From Pseudomonas sp. SID14000 (GTDB lineage: Bacteria; Pseudomonadota; Gammaproteobacteria; Pseudomonadales; Pseudomonadaceae): a stretch of 64,000 bases of DNA. The stretch covers positions 50,086 through 114,085 of the forward strand of contig NZ_NFZQ01000015.1 in NCBI RefSeq assembly GCF_002165135.1, written 5' to 3'. Positions within the stretch are counted from its first letter, which is position 1; every line of letters starts with the position of its first letter. The translations under genes and the position numbers were made by a program. Shown piece after piece: positions 26,302-35,545 of the stretch. The notes below the pieces were generated by a model, which searched no databases, was not told the origin of the DNA, and worked only from the letters and a program-made list of their open reading frames with translations.

Positions 26302-26403
26302 CCGGCCTCTTCGCGGCTGAAGCCGCTCCCACAGGTACTGCACAGTTCTCGAAGGCTGTGAGAATGCCTGTGGGAGCGGCTTTAGCCGCGAAAGTGCCGG
26401 CAC
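26302..26403. repeat. REP pair
   Basis: ttcgcggctgaagccgctcccacag and ctgtgggagcggctttagccgcgaa are separated by about 45 nt. They fill much of the ~290-bp gap between ettA and the next gene, which otherwise holds only the ettA leader. Confidence 0.88.
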
Positions 26404-26419
26404 AGCAGCCGAAGATGGC

Positions 26420-26851
26420 TCAGACGTGACGCTGCTTGGCCTTGCCCCGCGGCAAGCGGCAACGGTCGCCCTGCTCGGCCAGGCGCGCGGCCCAGGCCGC
26501 TTTCACACTGAAACCGCCAACGCGGGCAGGCTGCTGCTCGGCAGCTTTGGCCGGTTTGGCGGCCGCAGGCGCTCTGCTGACGACCTTGGCAGCCGGCTTG
26601 ACCTCGGCCACGGTAACTGCCGGCTCTGCTGCCGCCTTGGCGGTCTTGCGCAGTTCAGCCAGCGATGGGCTCTTGCTCTTGGCGACAGCTGCCGCCTCTG
26701 GTTTGCTCAGCGAACGCTGGCAAGACTTGCAGGATACATCCTCGGTCACGGCAGTGCTGACAAGGGTCTGACTGCTGCGCCCGCAGGCGGAATCGAGGCC
26801 ATTGGTGGAAAAGTGAGTAACCAAAACCGAACATCTCCGATGCGTTGTCAT
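26420..26851 (-). CDS. zinc-finger-like protein with Ala/Lys-rich tail
   Basis: The 143-aa protein (MTTHRRCSVLVTHFSTNG) has an N-terminal segment with CGRSS followed about 20 residues on by CKSC, the spacing of a small zinc-binding domain. Residues 50-115 are a low-complexity Ala/Lys/Pro/Val linker (AAKVVSRAPAAAKPAKAAE), and the end is basic (CRLPRGKAKQRHV). The layout suggests nucleic-acid binding, but no family is recognised. It is divergent from morA, with about 170 bp between the starts. Confidence 0.7.
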   Translation of the reverse strand: MTTHRRCSVLVTHFSTNGLDSACGRSSQTLVSTAVTEDVSCKSCQRSLSKPEAAAVAKSKSPSLAELRKTAKAAAEPAVTVAEVKPAAKVVSRAPAAAKPAKAAEQQPARVGGFSVKAAWAARLAEQGDRCRLPRGKAKQRHV

Positions 26852-27024
26852 TTGAAGCAGGCGCTATTCTCGCACAGGTTGCAGGGGCTTGCCGAACCAC
26901 CGGGCAGGCACCACCGGTCACACTGACTGGCACTTTGCCATAATCCTAGGCATGCTAGCCCGTTTCGGGTGTCCGGCCTTATAGTGCGCCACCGCGGTCC
27001 GGCAACCAGACACCGGTACACACC

Positions 27025-30000
27025 GTGCATGATTCATCCCTGCCATCGCCAGCCCAATCGCAGGATCAACGCTTGACCAATCTTACTCATCCGTCGTCAT
27101 TGCGTTCCGCGCCACAGGCGCCCGTCGCCTCGCTGCGCGGGTCGGTCAAGGGTGCGCTGGCGCTGCTTGCCCTGATCCTGCTGGGCTTGCTGCTGTGGCA
27201 ACTGTTCGCCCAGTTCAACCATACCCAGGCAGACCTGCGCAAACAGAGCCTGGACGCCACCGCCGAACTGGCAGACCACCTGAGCCTGAACATGGCGTTC
27301 AAGGCCCAGCAGGCCGTGAATGTGATGCAACCCTACGTCAAGGCACCGACGCCCATGGCCTTGCCCAGCCTGCTGGGCACCCTGCGCGAGCGCCTGCCGA
27401 CCCTGCAGAGCATGGCCTGGCTGGACACAACCGGGCAGGTGCAGGCCGACAGCCTGGCCGGCAGCCCCGACCGCCAGTTGCTTGACGAGCTACTGAGGTT
27501 GAACCAGGGTCGCCCGTACTTCTTCACCAATTCGGCCGACAAGCGCACCCTCTACCTGTTGCTACGTCAGGCCACCGAACAGGACAGCGGCTACTGGCTA
27601 CTGCGCCTGTCGCAGGACTACTACCGCATTCTCACCTCCCACCTGAGCGCTGCCGGCCACCCGCTGTGGCTGCTGGAAAACAGCCGCAACGGCGAGATAC
27701 TGCAAAGCCATGCGCCGACCAATACCAGCAACGAACCCCTGCAAAGCGTGATGCTGGCCTTCATCGACAACAGTACCTGGCAGCTGCGCGGCCTGTTCGA
27801 CGCCAAACAGGCCCAACAGAAACTGCTACCGGCGCTGCTCGGCAAATGCTTGCTGGTGCTGTTCTGCGCCCTGCTTCCGGTGCTGGCCCTGATCAACATG
27901 CGCCGCCGCCAACGGGCGCTGCAGGAAGACCGCCGGCGCTACCAGGAAATCTTCGAAGGTACAGGCGTGGCCTTGTGCGTGCTCGACCTCTCCAGCCTGC
28001 CCGGCCAACTCGACCGCTATCACCTGCGCAACCGTGCCGCGCTCAAGCACAGCCTGGCCCTGGACCCGAACCTGCGCCGCTCGCTGCTGCTGGAGCTGAA
28101 GATCACCGAGATCAACCAGGTGGCCCGCCAGTTGTTGAACATCAACTGCCACGAAGGTGCCTGGCGACGCCTGATCGACGGCACTGGCGATGGCCGCGAC
28201 AGCGTCGGCATGCAACTGATCGACGCGCTGATCGAGCAACGCCCGCTGCTGGAGCTGGAAGTACGCCTGCCAGCGCCGCTGGGTGGCGAGTTGCACCTGT
28301 GGCTGATGGCCCGCCTGCCGCAGCAGCGCCGTGATTATCAGGCGGTCATCCTCAGCATCAGCGACATTACCAGCCGCAAGCAGGTGGAGCTGTCGCTGCT
28401 GGAACGCGAAAGCTTCTGGTCGGATGTGGTACGCACCGTACCCGACCAGCTGTACGTGCAGGACGTGCTCAACCAGCGGATGATCTTCAGCAACCGCCAC
28501 CTCGGCCAGACCCTGGGCTACGACCGTACCGAGCTGGCGCAGATGGGCGACCGCTTCTGGGAACTGCTGCTGCACCCCGAGGACGCGGCGCACTACCAGG
28601 CATTGCGCCAGCAGCAGCGCGACAGCGGCCATGACCAGCCGCTGCACTGCCAACTGCGCTTCCGCCACCGTGATGGCGGCTGGCGCTGCTACGACATCCG
28701 CGAACAGGTACTGACCCGTGACGCCGATGGCCTGGTGACGCGCATCATCGGCGTGGGCAAGGACGTGACGGTGCAGATCGAGGCCAGCCAGTCGCTGCGC
28801 GACAGCGAACAGCGCTACCGCATGCTCGCCGAAAGCATCAGCGACGTGATTTTCTCCACCGACAGCCTGCTCAAGCTCAACTACGTCAGCCCCTCGGTGC
28901 AGGGCGTGCTGGGCTACCAGGCCGACTGGATCTTCACCAACGGCTGGCAGTCGATCATCGCCAACCCGTCCCAGCTCACCGGCATCTACAGCCTGATGGA
29001 GCGCGTCAGCAAGGCCATGGGCGACCCGGCCCAACTGGCTCAGCTGCGCACCCAGCTGCCGACGCAGTTATTCCTGTTCGACTGCCTGCGCGCCGATGGT
29101 CGCAAGATCCCCATCGAACTGCGCCTGGTGCTGGTGTGGGACGACGAAGAACGCTTTGAAGGCGTGCTCGGGGTGGGCCGCGACATCAGCCAGCAACGCC
29201 GCGCCGAGAAAGACCTGCGCATGGCTGCGACGGTATTCGAGCACTCCACCTCGGCGATCCTCATCACCGACCCGGCCGGCTATATCGTCCAGGCCAACGA
29301 AGCGTTCAGCCGCGTCAGTGGTTACGCCGTCAGCGAGGTGCTCGACCAGTTGCCGGGCCTGCTCACCGTCGACGATCAGCAGGAAGGCCACCTGCGCTAC
29401 GTGGTCAAGCAGCTGCACCAGCGCGGCAGCTGGGAGGGCGAGGTATGGCTCAAGCGCCGCGACGGCGACCACTACCCGGCCTGGGTCGGCATCACCGCGG
29501 TGCTGGACGATGAAGGCGACCTGGCCAGCTACGTGTGCTTCTTCACCGACATCAGCGAGCGCAAGGCCAGCGAACAGCGTATCCACCGCCTGGCCTACTA
29601 CGATGCCCTCACCCACCTGCCCAACCGCACGTTGTTCCAGGACCGGCTGTACAACGCCCTGCAGCAGGCCGAGCGGCAAAAGGCCTGGGTGGTGCTGATG
29701 TTCCTCGACCTGGACCGTTTCAAGCCGATCAACGACTCCCTCGGCCACGCCGCCGGCGACCGCATGCTCAAGGACATGGCCCAGCGCCTGCTGGCCTGTG
29801 TGGATAACGACGACACCGTGGCGCGCATGGGCGGCGACGAGTTCACCCTGCTGCTGCAACCGCGCGCTACCCGCGAGATGGCACTCAACCGCGCCATCCA
29901 CGTGGCCGAGAACATCCTCGGCAGCCTGGTGCGGCCGTTCGTGCTGGAAAACCGCGAGTTCTTCGTTACCGCCAGTATCGGCATCGCCCTCAGCCCGCAG

Positions 30001-30903
30001 GATGGCAGCGAGCTGAGCCAGTTGATGAAAAACGCCGACACCGCCATGTACCACGCCAAGGAGCGCGGCAAGAACAACTTCCAGTTCTACCAGGCGGAGA
30101 TGAACGCCAGTGCCCTGGAACGCCTGGAGCTGGAGAGCGACCTGCGCCATGCCATGGAGCAGAACGAGTTCATTCTCTACTACCAACCGCAGTTCAGCGG
30201 CGACGGCAAGCGCCTTACCGGCGCCGAAGCCCTGCTGCGCTGGCGCCACCCGACCCGCGGCCTGGTGCCGCCGGGCGATTTCATACCGGTGATCGAGGAA
30301 CTTGGCCTGGTGGTGGACGTGGGAGACTGGGTACTGCGCGAGGCCAGCCGCCAGCTCAAGGCCTGGCACAAGGCCAAGGTGCGCGTGCCGAAGGTGTCGG
30401 TGAACATCTCGGCGCGGCAGTTCTCCGACGGCCAACTGGGTACACGCATCGCCAACATCCTGGAGGAAAGCGGCCTGCCGCCAGCGTGCCTGGAGCTGGA
30501 GCTGACCGAAAGCATCCTGATGCGCGAGGTGAACGAAGCGCTGCAGATTCTCGTCAGCCTGAAAAACCTTGGCCTGAGCATCGCGGTGGATGACTTCGGT
30601 ACCGGCTACTCATCGCTGAACTACCTCAAGCAGTTCCCCATCGACGTGCTGAAGATCGACCGCACCTTCGTCGACGGCCTGCCCGAAGGCGAGCAGGATG
30701 CGCAGATTGCCCGGGCGATCATTGCCATGGCCCACAGCCTCAACCTGGCGGTGATCGCCGAAGGGGTGGAAACCCACGAGCAACTGGAATTCCTGCGCGA
30801 GCATGGTTGCGACGAGGTGCAGGGCTACCTGTTCGGGCGGCCGATGCCGGCGAATCAGTTCGAGGCGCAGTTCGCCAACGAGACGCTGTTCATGTTCCAT
30901 TGA
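27025..30903 (+). CDS. morA: MorA-type membrane GGDEF/EAL regulator with PAS domains
   Basis: The 1,292-aa protein makes or breaks cyclic-di-GMP and in pseudomonads controls flagellar timing and biofilm. TM1 is at about residues 40-60 (ALALLALILLGLLLWQLF), followed by a periplasmic sensor loop, with TM2 near 275-295. Several PAS modules follow (about 300-850, including VSPSVQGVLGYQ and YIVQANEAFSRVSGY). An intact GGDEF is at residues 936-940, and EAL is at 1068-1070 (GAEALLRWRHP). The inhibitory RxxD site five residues before GGDEF is DNDD here. The start is GTG; a nearby in-frame TTG is possible. The assignment also uses the neighbour glyA. Confidence 0.85.
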   Translation: MHDSSLPSPAQSQDQRLTNLTHPSSLRSAPQAPVASLRGSVKGALALLALILLGLLLWQLFAQFNHTQADLRKQSLDATAELADHLSLNMAFKAQQAVNVMQPYVKAPTPMALPSLLGTLRERLPTLQSMAWLDTTGQVQADSLAGSPDRQLLDELLRLNQGRPYFFTNSADKRTLYLLLRQATEQDSGYWLLRLSQDYYRILTSHLSAAGHPLWLLENSRNGEILQSHAPTNTSNEPLQSVMLAFIDNSTWQLRGLFDAKQAQQKLLPALLGKCLLVLFCALLPVLALINMRRRQRALQEDRRRYQEIFEGTGVALCVLDLSSLPGQLDRYHLRNRAALKHSLALDPNLRRSLLLELKITEINQVARQLLNINCHEGAWRRLIDGTGDGRDSVGMQLIDALIEQRPLLELEVRLPAPLGGELHLWLMARLPQQRRDYQAVILSISDITSRKQVELSLLERESFWSDVVRTVPDQLYVQDVLNQRMIFSNRHLGQTLGYDRTELAQMGDRFWELLLHPEDAAHYQALRQQQRDSGHDQPLHCQLRFRHRDGGWRCYDIREQVLTRDADGLVTRIIGVGKDVTVQIEASQSLRDSEQRYRMLAESISDVIFSTDSLLKLNYVSPSVQGVLGYQADWIFTNGWQSIIANPSQLTGIYSLMERVSKAMGDPAQLAQLRTQLPTQLFLFDCLRADGRKIPIELRLVLVWDDEERFEGVLGVGRDISQQRRAEKDLRMAATVFEHSTSAILITDPAGYIVQANEAFSRVSGYAVSEVLDQLPGLLTVDDQQEGHLRYVVKQLHQRGSWEGEVWLKRRDGDHYPAWVGITAVLDDEGDLASYVCFFTDISERKASEQRIHRLAYYDALTHLPNRTLFQDRLYNALQQAERQKAWVVLMFLDLDRFKPINDSLGHAAGDRMLKDMAQRLLACVDNDDTVARMGGDEFTLLLQPRATREMALNRAIHVAENILGSLVRPFVLENREFFVTASIGIALSPQDGSELSQLMKNADTAMYHAKERGKNNFQFYQAEMNASALERLELESDLRHAMEQNEFILYYQPQFSGDGKRLTGAEALLRWRHPTRGLVPPGDFIPVIEELGLVVDVGDWVLREASRQLKAWHKAKVRVPKVSVNISARQFSDGQLGTRIANILEESGLPPACLELELTESILMREVNEALQILVSLKNLGLSIAVDDFGTGYSSLNYLKQFPIDVLKIDRTFVDGLPEGEQDAQIARAIIAMAHSLNLAVIAEGVETHEQLEFLREHGCDEVQGYLFGRPMPANQFEAQFANETLFMFH

Positions 30904-30925
30904 CCCCGACGCCTGCGCGGACTCT

Positions 30926-31044
30926 TGTAGGAGCGGCCTTGCGTCGCGAAAGGACCGCAACGCGGTCCCGACGATTTCGGCGGCAACGCTGCAATCGTGG
31001 GGCCGCTGCGCGCCCCTTTCGCGACACAAGGCCGCTCCTACAGG
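30926..31044. repeat. REP pair
   Basis: gtaggagcggccttgcgtcgcgaaagg and cctttcgcgacacaaggccgctcctac enclose about 60 nt. The pair is part of the 330-bp gap between morA and glyA, whose remainder should hold the glyA promoter; I see no gene there. Confidence 0.88.
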
Positions 31045-31237
31045 GACCGCGCCCGGCCTGACACGCGCGCCTGTAAAAACGGACCTGCGAGTCAACTCCG
31101 ATCCCCGCCCAGCCCAGACACGGCGCGGGATGCAATATGAAGCCCATTGGTCCGCGACTTGATGCCACTTCATATGCCAGTCGCGAATCAATCGGTTAGA
31201 ATGCCCCCCCAATTCACCCCGATCCTTGAGGACCGCC

Positions 31238-32491
31238 ATGTTCAGCCGTGATTTGACCATTGCCAAGTACGACGCCGAGCTGTTCGAAGCCATGCAGCAA
31301 GAAGCTCTGCGCCAGGAAGAGCATATCGAGCTGATCGCTTCGGAAAACTACACCAGCCCGGCAGTCATGGAAGCCCAGGGCTCGGTCCTGACCAACAAGT
31401 ACGCCGAAGGCTACCCGGGCAAGCGCTACTACGGTGGTTGCGAGTACGTCGACGTCGTCGAGCAACTGGCCATCGACCGTGCCAAGGAGCTGTTCGGCGC
31501 TGACTACGCCAACGTCCAGCCGCACGCCGGCTCCCAAGCCAACGCTGCCGTCTACCTGGCCCTGCTGTCGGCCGGTGACACCATCCTGGGCATGAGCCTG
31601 GCCCACGGTGGCCACCTGACCCACGGTGCTTCCGTCAGCTCTTCGGGCAAGCTGTACAACGCCATCCAGTACGGCATCGACAGCAACGGCCTGATCGACT
31701 ACGACGAAGTCGAGCGCCTGGCTGTCGAGCACAAGCCGAAGATGATCGTTGCCGGCTTCTCGGCCTACTCGCAGGTTCTGGACTTCGCCCGCTTCCGCGC
31801 CATCGCCGACAAGGTCGGTGCCTACCTGTTCGTCGACATGGCCCACGTTGCCGGCCTGGTTGCCGCTGGCGTGTACCCGAACCCTGTTCCGTTCGCCGAT
31901 GTGGTCACCACCACCACCCACAAGACCCTGCGCGGCCCGCGTGGCGGCCTGATCCTCGCTCGCAAGAACGAAGAGATCGAGAAGAAGCTGAACTCCGCCG
32001 TCTTCCCGGGCGCCCAGGGTGGCCCGCTGGAGCACGTCATCGCCGCCAAGGCCATCTGCTTCAAGGAAGCCCTGCAGCCTGAGTTCAAGGCTTACCAGCA
32101 GCAAGTGGTGAAGAACACCCAGGCCATGGCCAGCGTGTTCATCGAGCGTGGTTTCGATGTGGTTTCCGGTGGCACCCAGAACCACCTGTTCCTGCTGTCG
32201 CTGATCAAGCAGGAAATCTCCGGCAAAGACGCTGACGCCGCCCTGGGCAAAGCCTTCATCACCGTCAACAAGAACTCGGTACCGAACGACCCACGTTCTC
32301 CGTTCGTCACCTCGGGCCTGCGTTTCGGTACCCCAGCCGTTACCACCCGTGGTTTCAAGGAAGCCGAGTGCCGCGAGCTGGCTGGCTGGATCTGCGACAT
32401 CCTGGCTGACCTGAACAACGAAGCGGTGATCGACGCCGTACGTGAGAAGGTCAAGGCCATCTGCAAGAAGCTGCCGGTTTACGGCAACTGA
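31238..32491 (+). CDS. glyA: serine hydroxymethyltransferase
   Basis: This PLP enzyme of 417 aa interconverts serine and glycine while charging tetrahydrofolate with a one-carbon unit. The start is MFSRDLTIAKYD. It has ELIASENYTSPAVMEAQGS, YPGKRYYGGCEYVD, HAGSQANAAVYLALL, the PLP lysine in TTTHKTLRGPRGG, and the C-terminal TSGLRFGTPAVTTRG. It is one of several glyA copies usual in Pseudomonas. A strong terminator follows. Confidence 0.97.
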   Translation: MFSRDLTIAKYDAELFEAMQQEALRQEEHIELIASENYTSPAVMEAQGSVLTNKYAEGYPGKRYYGGCEYVDVVEQLAIDRAKELFGADYANVQPHAGSQANAAVYLALLSAGDTILGMSLAHGGHLTHGASVSSSGKLYNAIQYGIDSNGLIDYDEVERLAVEHKPKMIVAGFSAYSQVLDFARFRAIADKVGAYLFVDMAHVAGLVAAGVYPNPVPFADVVTTTTHKTLRGPRGGLILARKNEEIEKKLNSAVFPGAQGGPLEHVIAAKAICFKEALQPEFKAYQQQVVKNTQAMASVFIERGFDVVSGGTQNHLFLLSLIKQEISGKDADAALGKAFITVNKNSVPNDPRSPFVTSGLRFGTPAVTTRGFKEAECRELAGWICDILADLNNEAVIDAVREKVKAICKKLPVYGN

Positions 32492-32509
32492 TTGGCGATT
32501 GCCTGACAG

Positions 32510-32543
32510 GAAAAAGCCCGGCCTCGTGCCGGGCTTTTTCGTT
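32510..32543 (+). terminator. intrinsic terminator after glyA
   Basis: aaaaagcccggc-ctcgt-gccgggctttttc is a long GC stem flanked by A and T runs. Confidence 0.93.
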
Positions 32544-32577
32544 TGACGCAGGCTGCAAGACTTGAAGTCGATACGGT

Positions 32578-32700
32578 CAATGTGGGAGCGGCCTTGTGTC
32601 GCAAAAGGGGCGCGCAGCGGCCCCACGATTGCAACTTCGCCATCGAGATTGCCGGGACCGCTTTGCGGTCCTTTCGCGACACAAGGCCGCTCCCACAAAA
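32578..32700. repeat. REP pair
   Basis: gtgggagcggccttgtgtcgc and gcgacacaaggccgctcccac surround about 75 nt. No other REP is seen until 45.27 kb. Confidence 0.88.
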
Positions 32701-32769
32701 ACCGCGACACCGTGCTGCTATCTCGTATTACCCTGTGCCCCCTCCACAGCACCGAGCACAGGCCGGACC

Positions 32770-33723
32770 TTGACCAGAGAGCAACTCGAAACCCACCAGA
32801 TCCCGATCTACTTCGCCGCCGTGCTGGCCGCCGTCGCCTTCGGAGTGCTGACCAGCGACACTGCGCGCCACCTGGAAGCCCTGGTCACCCCCGCCATCGC
32901 CGTGCTGATGTACGCAATGTTCCTGCAAATCCCTTTCCTTGACCTGCGCCAGGGCCTGGGCAACCGCCGCTTCATCGCCGCTCTGCTGCTGGCCAACTTC
33001 ATCCTCGTGCCGCTGCTGGTCTGGCCTATCACCCGCAGCCTGATCGAACACCCGGCGATTCTCATCGGCGCGCTGCTGGTGCTGCTTACACCCTGTATCG
33101 ATTACGTAGTGGTGTTCACCCACATCGGCAAAGGCGACTCCCGCCTGACCCTGGCCGCCACCCCCGTGCTGCTGTTGGTGCAACTGGCACTGCTGCCGCT
33201 CTACCTGGCCCTGATGCTGGGTGACAGCAGCAATGTGGCCATCTCCATCACCCCATTCGTGGAAGCCTTCGTGCTGTTGATCGTGCTGCCGATGGTCCTC
33301 GCCGTGCTCTCCAGCGCCGGCGCCCGTCGCTCGCGCACAGTCTCGGCCTGGAACGACGCTTGGGCGTGGATGCCGGTACCGGCCATGGCCTTGGTGCTGG
33401 TGGTAGTGATCGCCTCGCAGATTGCCGTGGTGCTGCGTGATTTCGACCGCTTGCTGCCGGTGATTCCGGTGTACATCGGCTTCATGCTGCTGGCGCCCGC
33501 GCTGGGCTTTTTATCGGCGAGGCTGCTGCGCTTGCCGGCCACCGAAGCACGCTCGGTAACCTTCAGCGCCGCCACGCGCAACTCACTGGTAGTGCTGCCG
33601 CTGGCGCTGGCGTTGCCGCAAGACATGCGCGGATTGGCGGCGGCAGCCGTGATTACACAGACATTGGTGGAGCTGGTAAGTGAACTGGTCTATATAAGAG
33701 CGGTGCCCCGAGTCGTGCGCTGA
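32770..33723 (+). CDS. SBF/ACR3-like transporter (bile acid:Na+ symporter superfamily)
   Basis: The 317-aa integral membrane protein has about ten hydrophobic helices (for example YFAAVLAAVAFGVLT, FIAALLLANFILVPLLVWPI, ALLVLLTPCIDYVVVF). The TPCIDYVVVF stretch with its Cys resembles the conserved helix of ACR3 arsenite exporters, and annotators often call such genes arsenic-resistance protein. No arsR or arsC is near, so the substrate is open. The start is TTG (TREQLETHQIP): the frame runs on upstream through REP sequence and has no better start. Confidence 0.8.
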   Translation: MTREQLETHQIPIYFAAVLAAVAFGVLTSDTARHLEALVTPAIAVLMYAMFLQIPFLDLRQGLGNRRFIAALLLANFILVPLLVWPITRSLIEHPAILIGALLVLLTPCIDYVVVFTHIGKGDSRLTLAATPVLLLVQLALLPLYLALMLGDSSNVAISITPFVEAFVLLIVLPMVLAVLSSAGARRSRTVSAWNDAWAWMPVPAMALVLVVVIASQIAVVLRDFDRLLPVIPVYIGFMLLAPALGFLSARLLRLPATEARSVTFSAATRNSLVVLPLALALPQDMRGLAAAAVITQTLVELVSELVYIRAVPRVVR

Positions 33724-33746
33724 CCCGGGGCATCGGTCACTCACGG

Positions 33747-34103
33747 TCAGGAGCGCTCAGGGCACACGGCAAACACCTGCACCTCGACCAGGTAACCCTC
33801 TCCCAAGTCTGCGCCTACGCAGGCCCGTACTGGTTTCGGACAACCCTGCAACCAGGCGTCGTACACCTCATTGACCAGGTCGAAGTGGCTGTAGTCGGCA
33901 ATCCATAACTGAACCCGGGTCAAATGTTCCTTGCCGACGTTGGCCTCAGCCATCAGCCCATCGATCGTACTCAACGCCTGGCGCAACTGCCCCTGCACAT
34001 CCTGCCGCAGGTCGTCCGCGACCACGCCTGCCGTTTCGAACAGGCCCCTGTAGCTCACCGCCAGCGACATCCGTTCGCCTTGTCCATACCGTTCGATCAT
34101 CAA
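33747..34103 (-). CDS. RidA-family enamine/imine deaminase
   Basis: The 118-aa YjgF/YER057c/UK114 protein hydrolyses reactive enamines and imines released by PLP enzymes. Visible features are the N-terminal YRGLFETAG, the helix VQGQLRQALSTIDGLMAEA, and RACVGADLGEGYLVEVQVFA, with the catalytic Arg and a nearby Glu. It is the last gene of the aldh-ridA unit, 11 bp after the aldehyde dehydrogenase. Its place among PLP gamma-elimination genes fits removal of 2-aminobutenoate or similar intermediates. Confidence 0.9.
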   Translation of the reverse strand: MMIERYGQGERMSLAVSYRGLFETAGVVADDLRQDVQGQLRQALSTIDGLMAEANVGKEHLTRVQLWIADYSHFDLVNEVYDAWLQGCPKPVRACVGADLGEGYLVEVQVFAVCPERS

Positions 34104-34114
34104 GATTCCTCCTC

Positions 34115-35533
34115 TTAGCCCATCTGGTTGAGACAGACGACTTTGGGCTGGGTCATGTCCTCATAGGCGAACCGCACCCCCTCGCGCCCAAGGCTCCCAT
34201 ATTTGGAGCCACCGAATGGCATGGCATCGAAGCGGTAGTCGGACGAGTCGTTGATCATCACGCCGCCCGCCTCGATACGCCGCGCCAGGCTCAATGCCAA
34301 GGACAGATCGCGGGTAAACACACCGGCGTGCAAGCTGTACTCCGGGGCGTTGGCCAATGCAATCGCCTGCTCGATATCCTCGAAAGGCGCCAGCATCACC
34401 ACCGGTGCGAATACCTCTTCACGCCACAGCCGGCTGGCGTGGTCAACGCCTTCCAGCACCGTCGGCGCATAGGTAGCCCCTTGACGTCGATGACCGCAGA
34501 GCAAGCGAGCACCGCCCTGAAGGGCCTGGTTCACGCGCTCTTCAATCTGCCGGGCCGAGCCTTCGGTGATCATCGGTCCCATGTCGGTTGCGCGCAGGCC
34601 AGGATCACCCACCACCATCGCCTGGGTCAAGGCAACGAAGCGCTGGCGGAACGCCTCATAGATCGAAGCGTCCACCAGGATGCGCTGAGTGCCGATGCAG
34701 TTCTGCCCGGCGGCCCAGAACGCGCCAGACACACAAGACTCGACAGTAGCCTCGAGGTCGCAGTCCTTCAGCACCAGCACCGGGGCGTTGCCGCCCAGGT
34801 CCATGGCGAGTTTTTTCAGGCCTGCCCCCCGGGCAATCTGTTCGCCCGTGGCGAAGCCGCCTGTAAAGGAAATCATCCGCACTTCACGCACGGCCACCAG
34901 GGCCTTGCCCAGTTCGGCACCACCAGTGGCCACGGTGACAACGGCCTCCGGCAGCCCTGCATCGACCAGGTACTGCACCAGTTTCAAGGCAGACAGCGGG
35001 GCCAGTTCCGAGGGTTTCAGAATGACCGCATTGCCTCCAGCAATCGCTGGCCCCAGCTTGTGCGCCACCAGGTTGAGCGGGTCGTTGTAGGGGGTGATGG
35101 CCAGGATCAGCCCCAACGGCTCACGGGTGAACCAGCCCTGGCGTGACTCGGAGCCTTCATAGGCATCGAAAGGCACCACCTCGCCGGCATTGCGCCGCGC
35201 TTCCTCGGCAGACAGCTTGAGCGTGTTGATGCAGCGTTTCACCTCCTTCTCGGCCTGACGCAGGGTCTTGCCCGCTTCGTCGACAATCAGGCCGGCAAAA
35301 TCTGCTGCGTCGCGTTCGATGAGCCGGGCGGCCTGCTCCAGAATGCTGGCGCGACGGTGCCGGGGCAGCGCGGCACTTTCGCGCACGCCCTGGCGGGCAC
35401 GGACGAGCAGACCCGGCACGGCATCGGCCGCAAGGTTGGCGACACTGCCGACCAGGCTACCGTCGAAGGGGCTGTATACATCGATCAAGGTGGGTTGCTG
35501 GACGGCTACCCGGGACACGGAAGTCAGGCTCAT
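34115..35533 (-). CDS. NAD(P)-dependent aldehyde dehydrogenase
   Basis: The 472-aa ALDH has TPYNDPLNLVAHKLGPA, the cofactor Lys at 173 (LKPSELAPL), FTGGFATGEQIA and the catalytic Cys 279 in AAGQNCIGTQR. The usual catalytic Glu of 'ELGG' is Asp here (MDLGGNAP, residue 245), a conservative change that should be checked. It lies 12 bp after the homoserine dehydrogenase gene. The inferred role is oxidation of aspartate-4-semialdehyde, made from homoserine, to aspartate. A different semialdehyde is possible. Confidence 0.85.
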   Translation of the reverse strand: MSLTSVSRVAVQQPTLIDVYSPFDGSLVGSVANLAADAVPGLLVRARQGVRESAALPRHRRASILEQAARLIERDAADFAGLIVDEAGKTLRQAEKEVKRCINTLKLSAEEARRNAGEVVPFDAYEGSESRQGWFTREPLGLILAITPYNDPLNLVAHKLGPAIAGGNAVILKPSELAPLSALKLVQYLVDAGLPEAVVTVATGGAELGKALVAVREVRMISFTGGFATGEQIARGAGLKKLAMDLGGNAPVLVLKDCDLEATVESCVSGAFWAAGQNCIGTQRILVDASIYEAFRQRFVALTQAMVVGDPGLRATDMGPMITEGSARQIEERVNQALQGGARLLCGHRRQGATYAPTVLEGVDHASRLWREEVFAPVVMLAPFEDIEQAIALANAPEYSLHAGVFTRDLSLALSLARRIEAGGVMINDSSDYRFDAMPFGGSKYGSLGREGVRFAYEDMTQPKVVCLNQMG

Positions 35534-35545
35534 GAAGGTTGCTCC

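Noticed and set aside
32770..33723. Arsenite exporter of an ars operon
   Set aside because: The fold fits the SBF/ACR3 superfamily, but there is no arsR, arsC or arsH nearby, so the substrate is left open.
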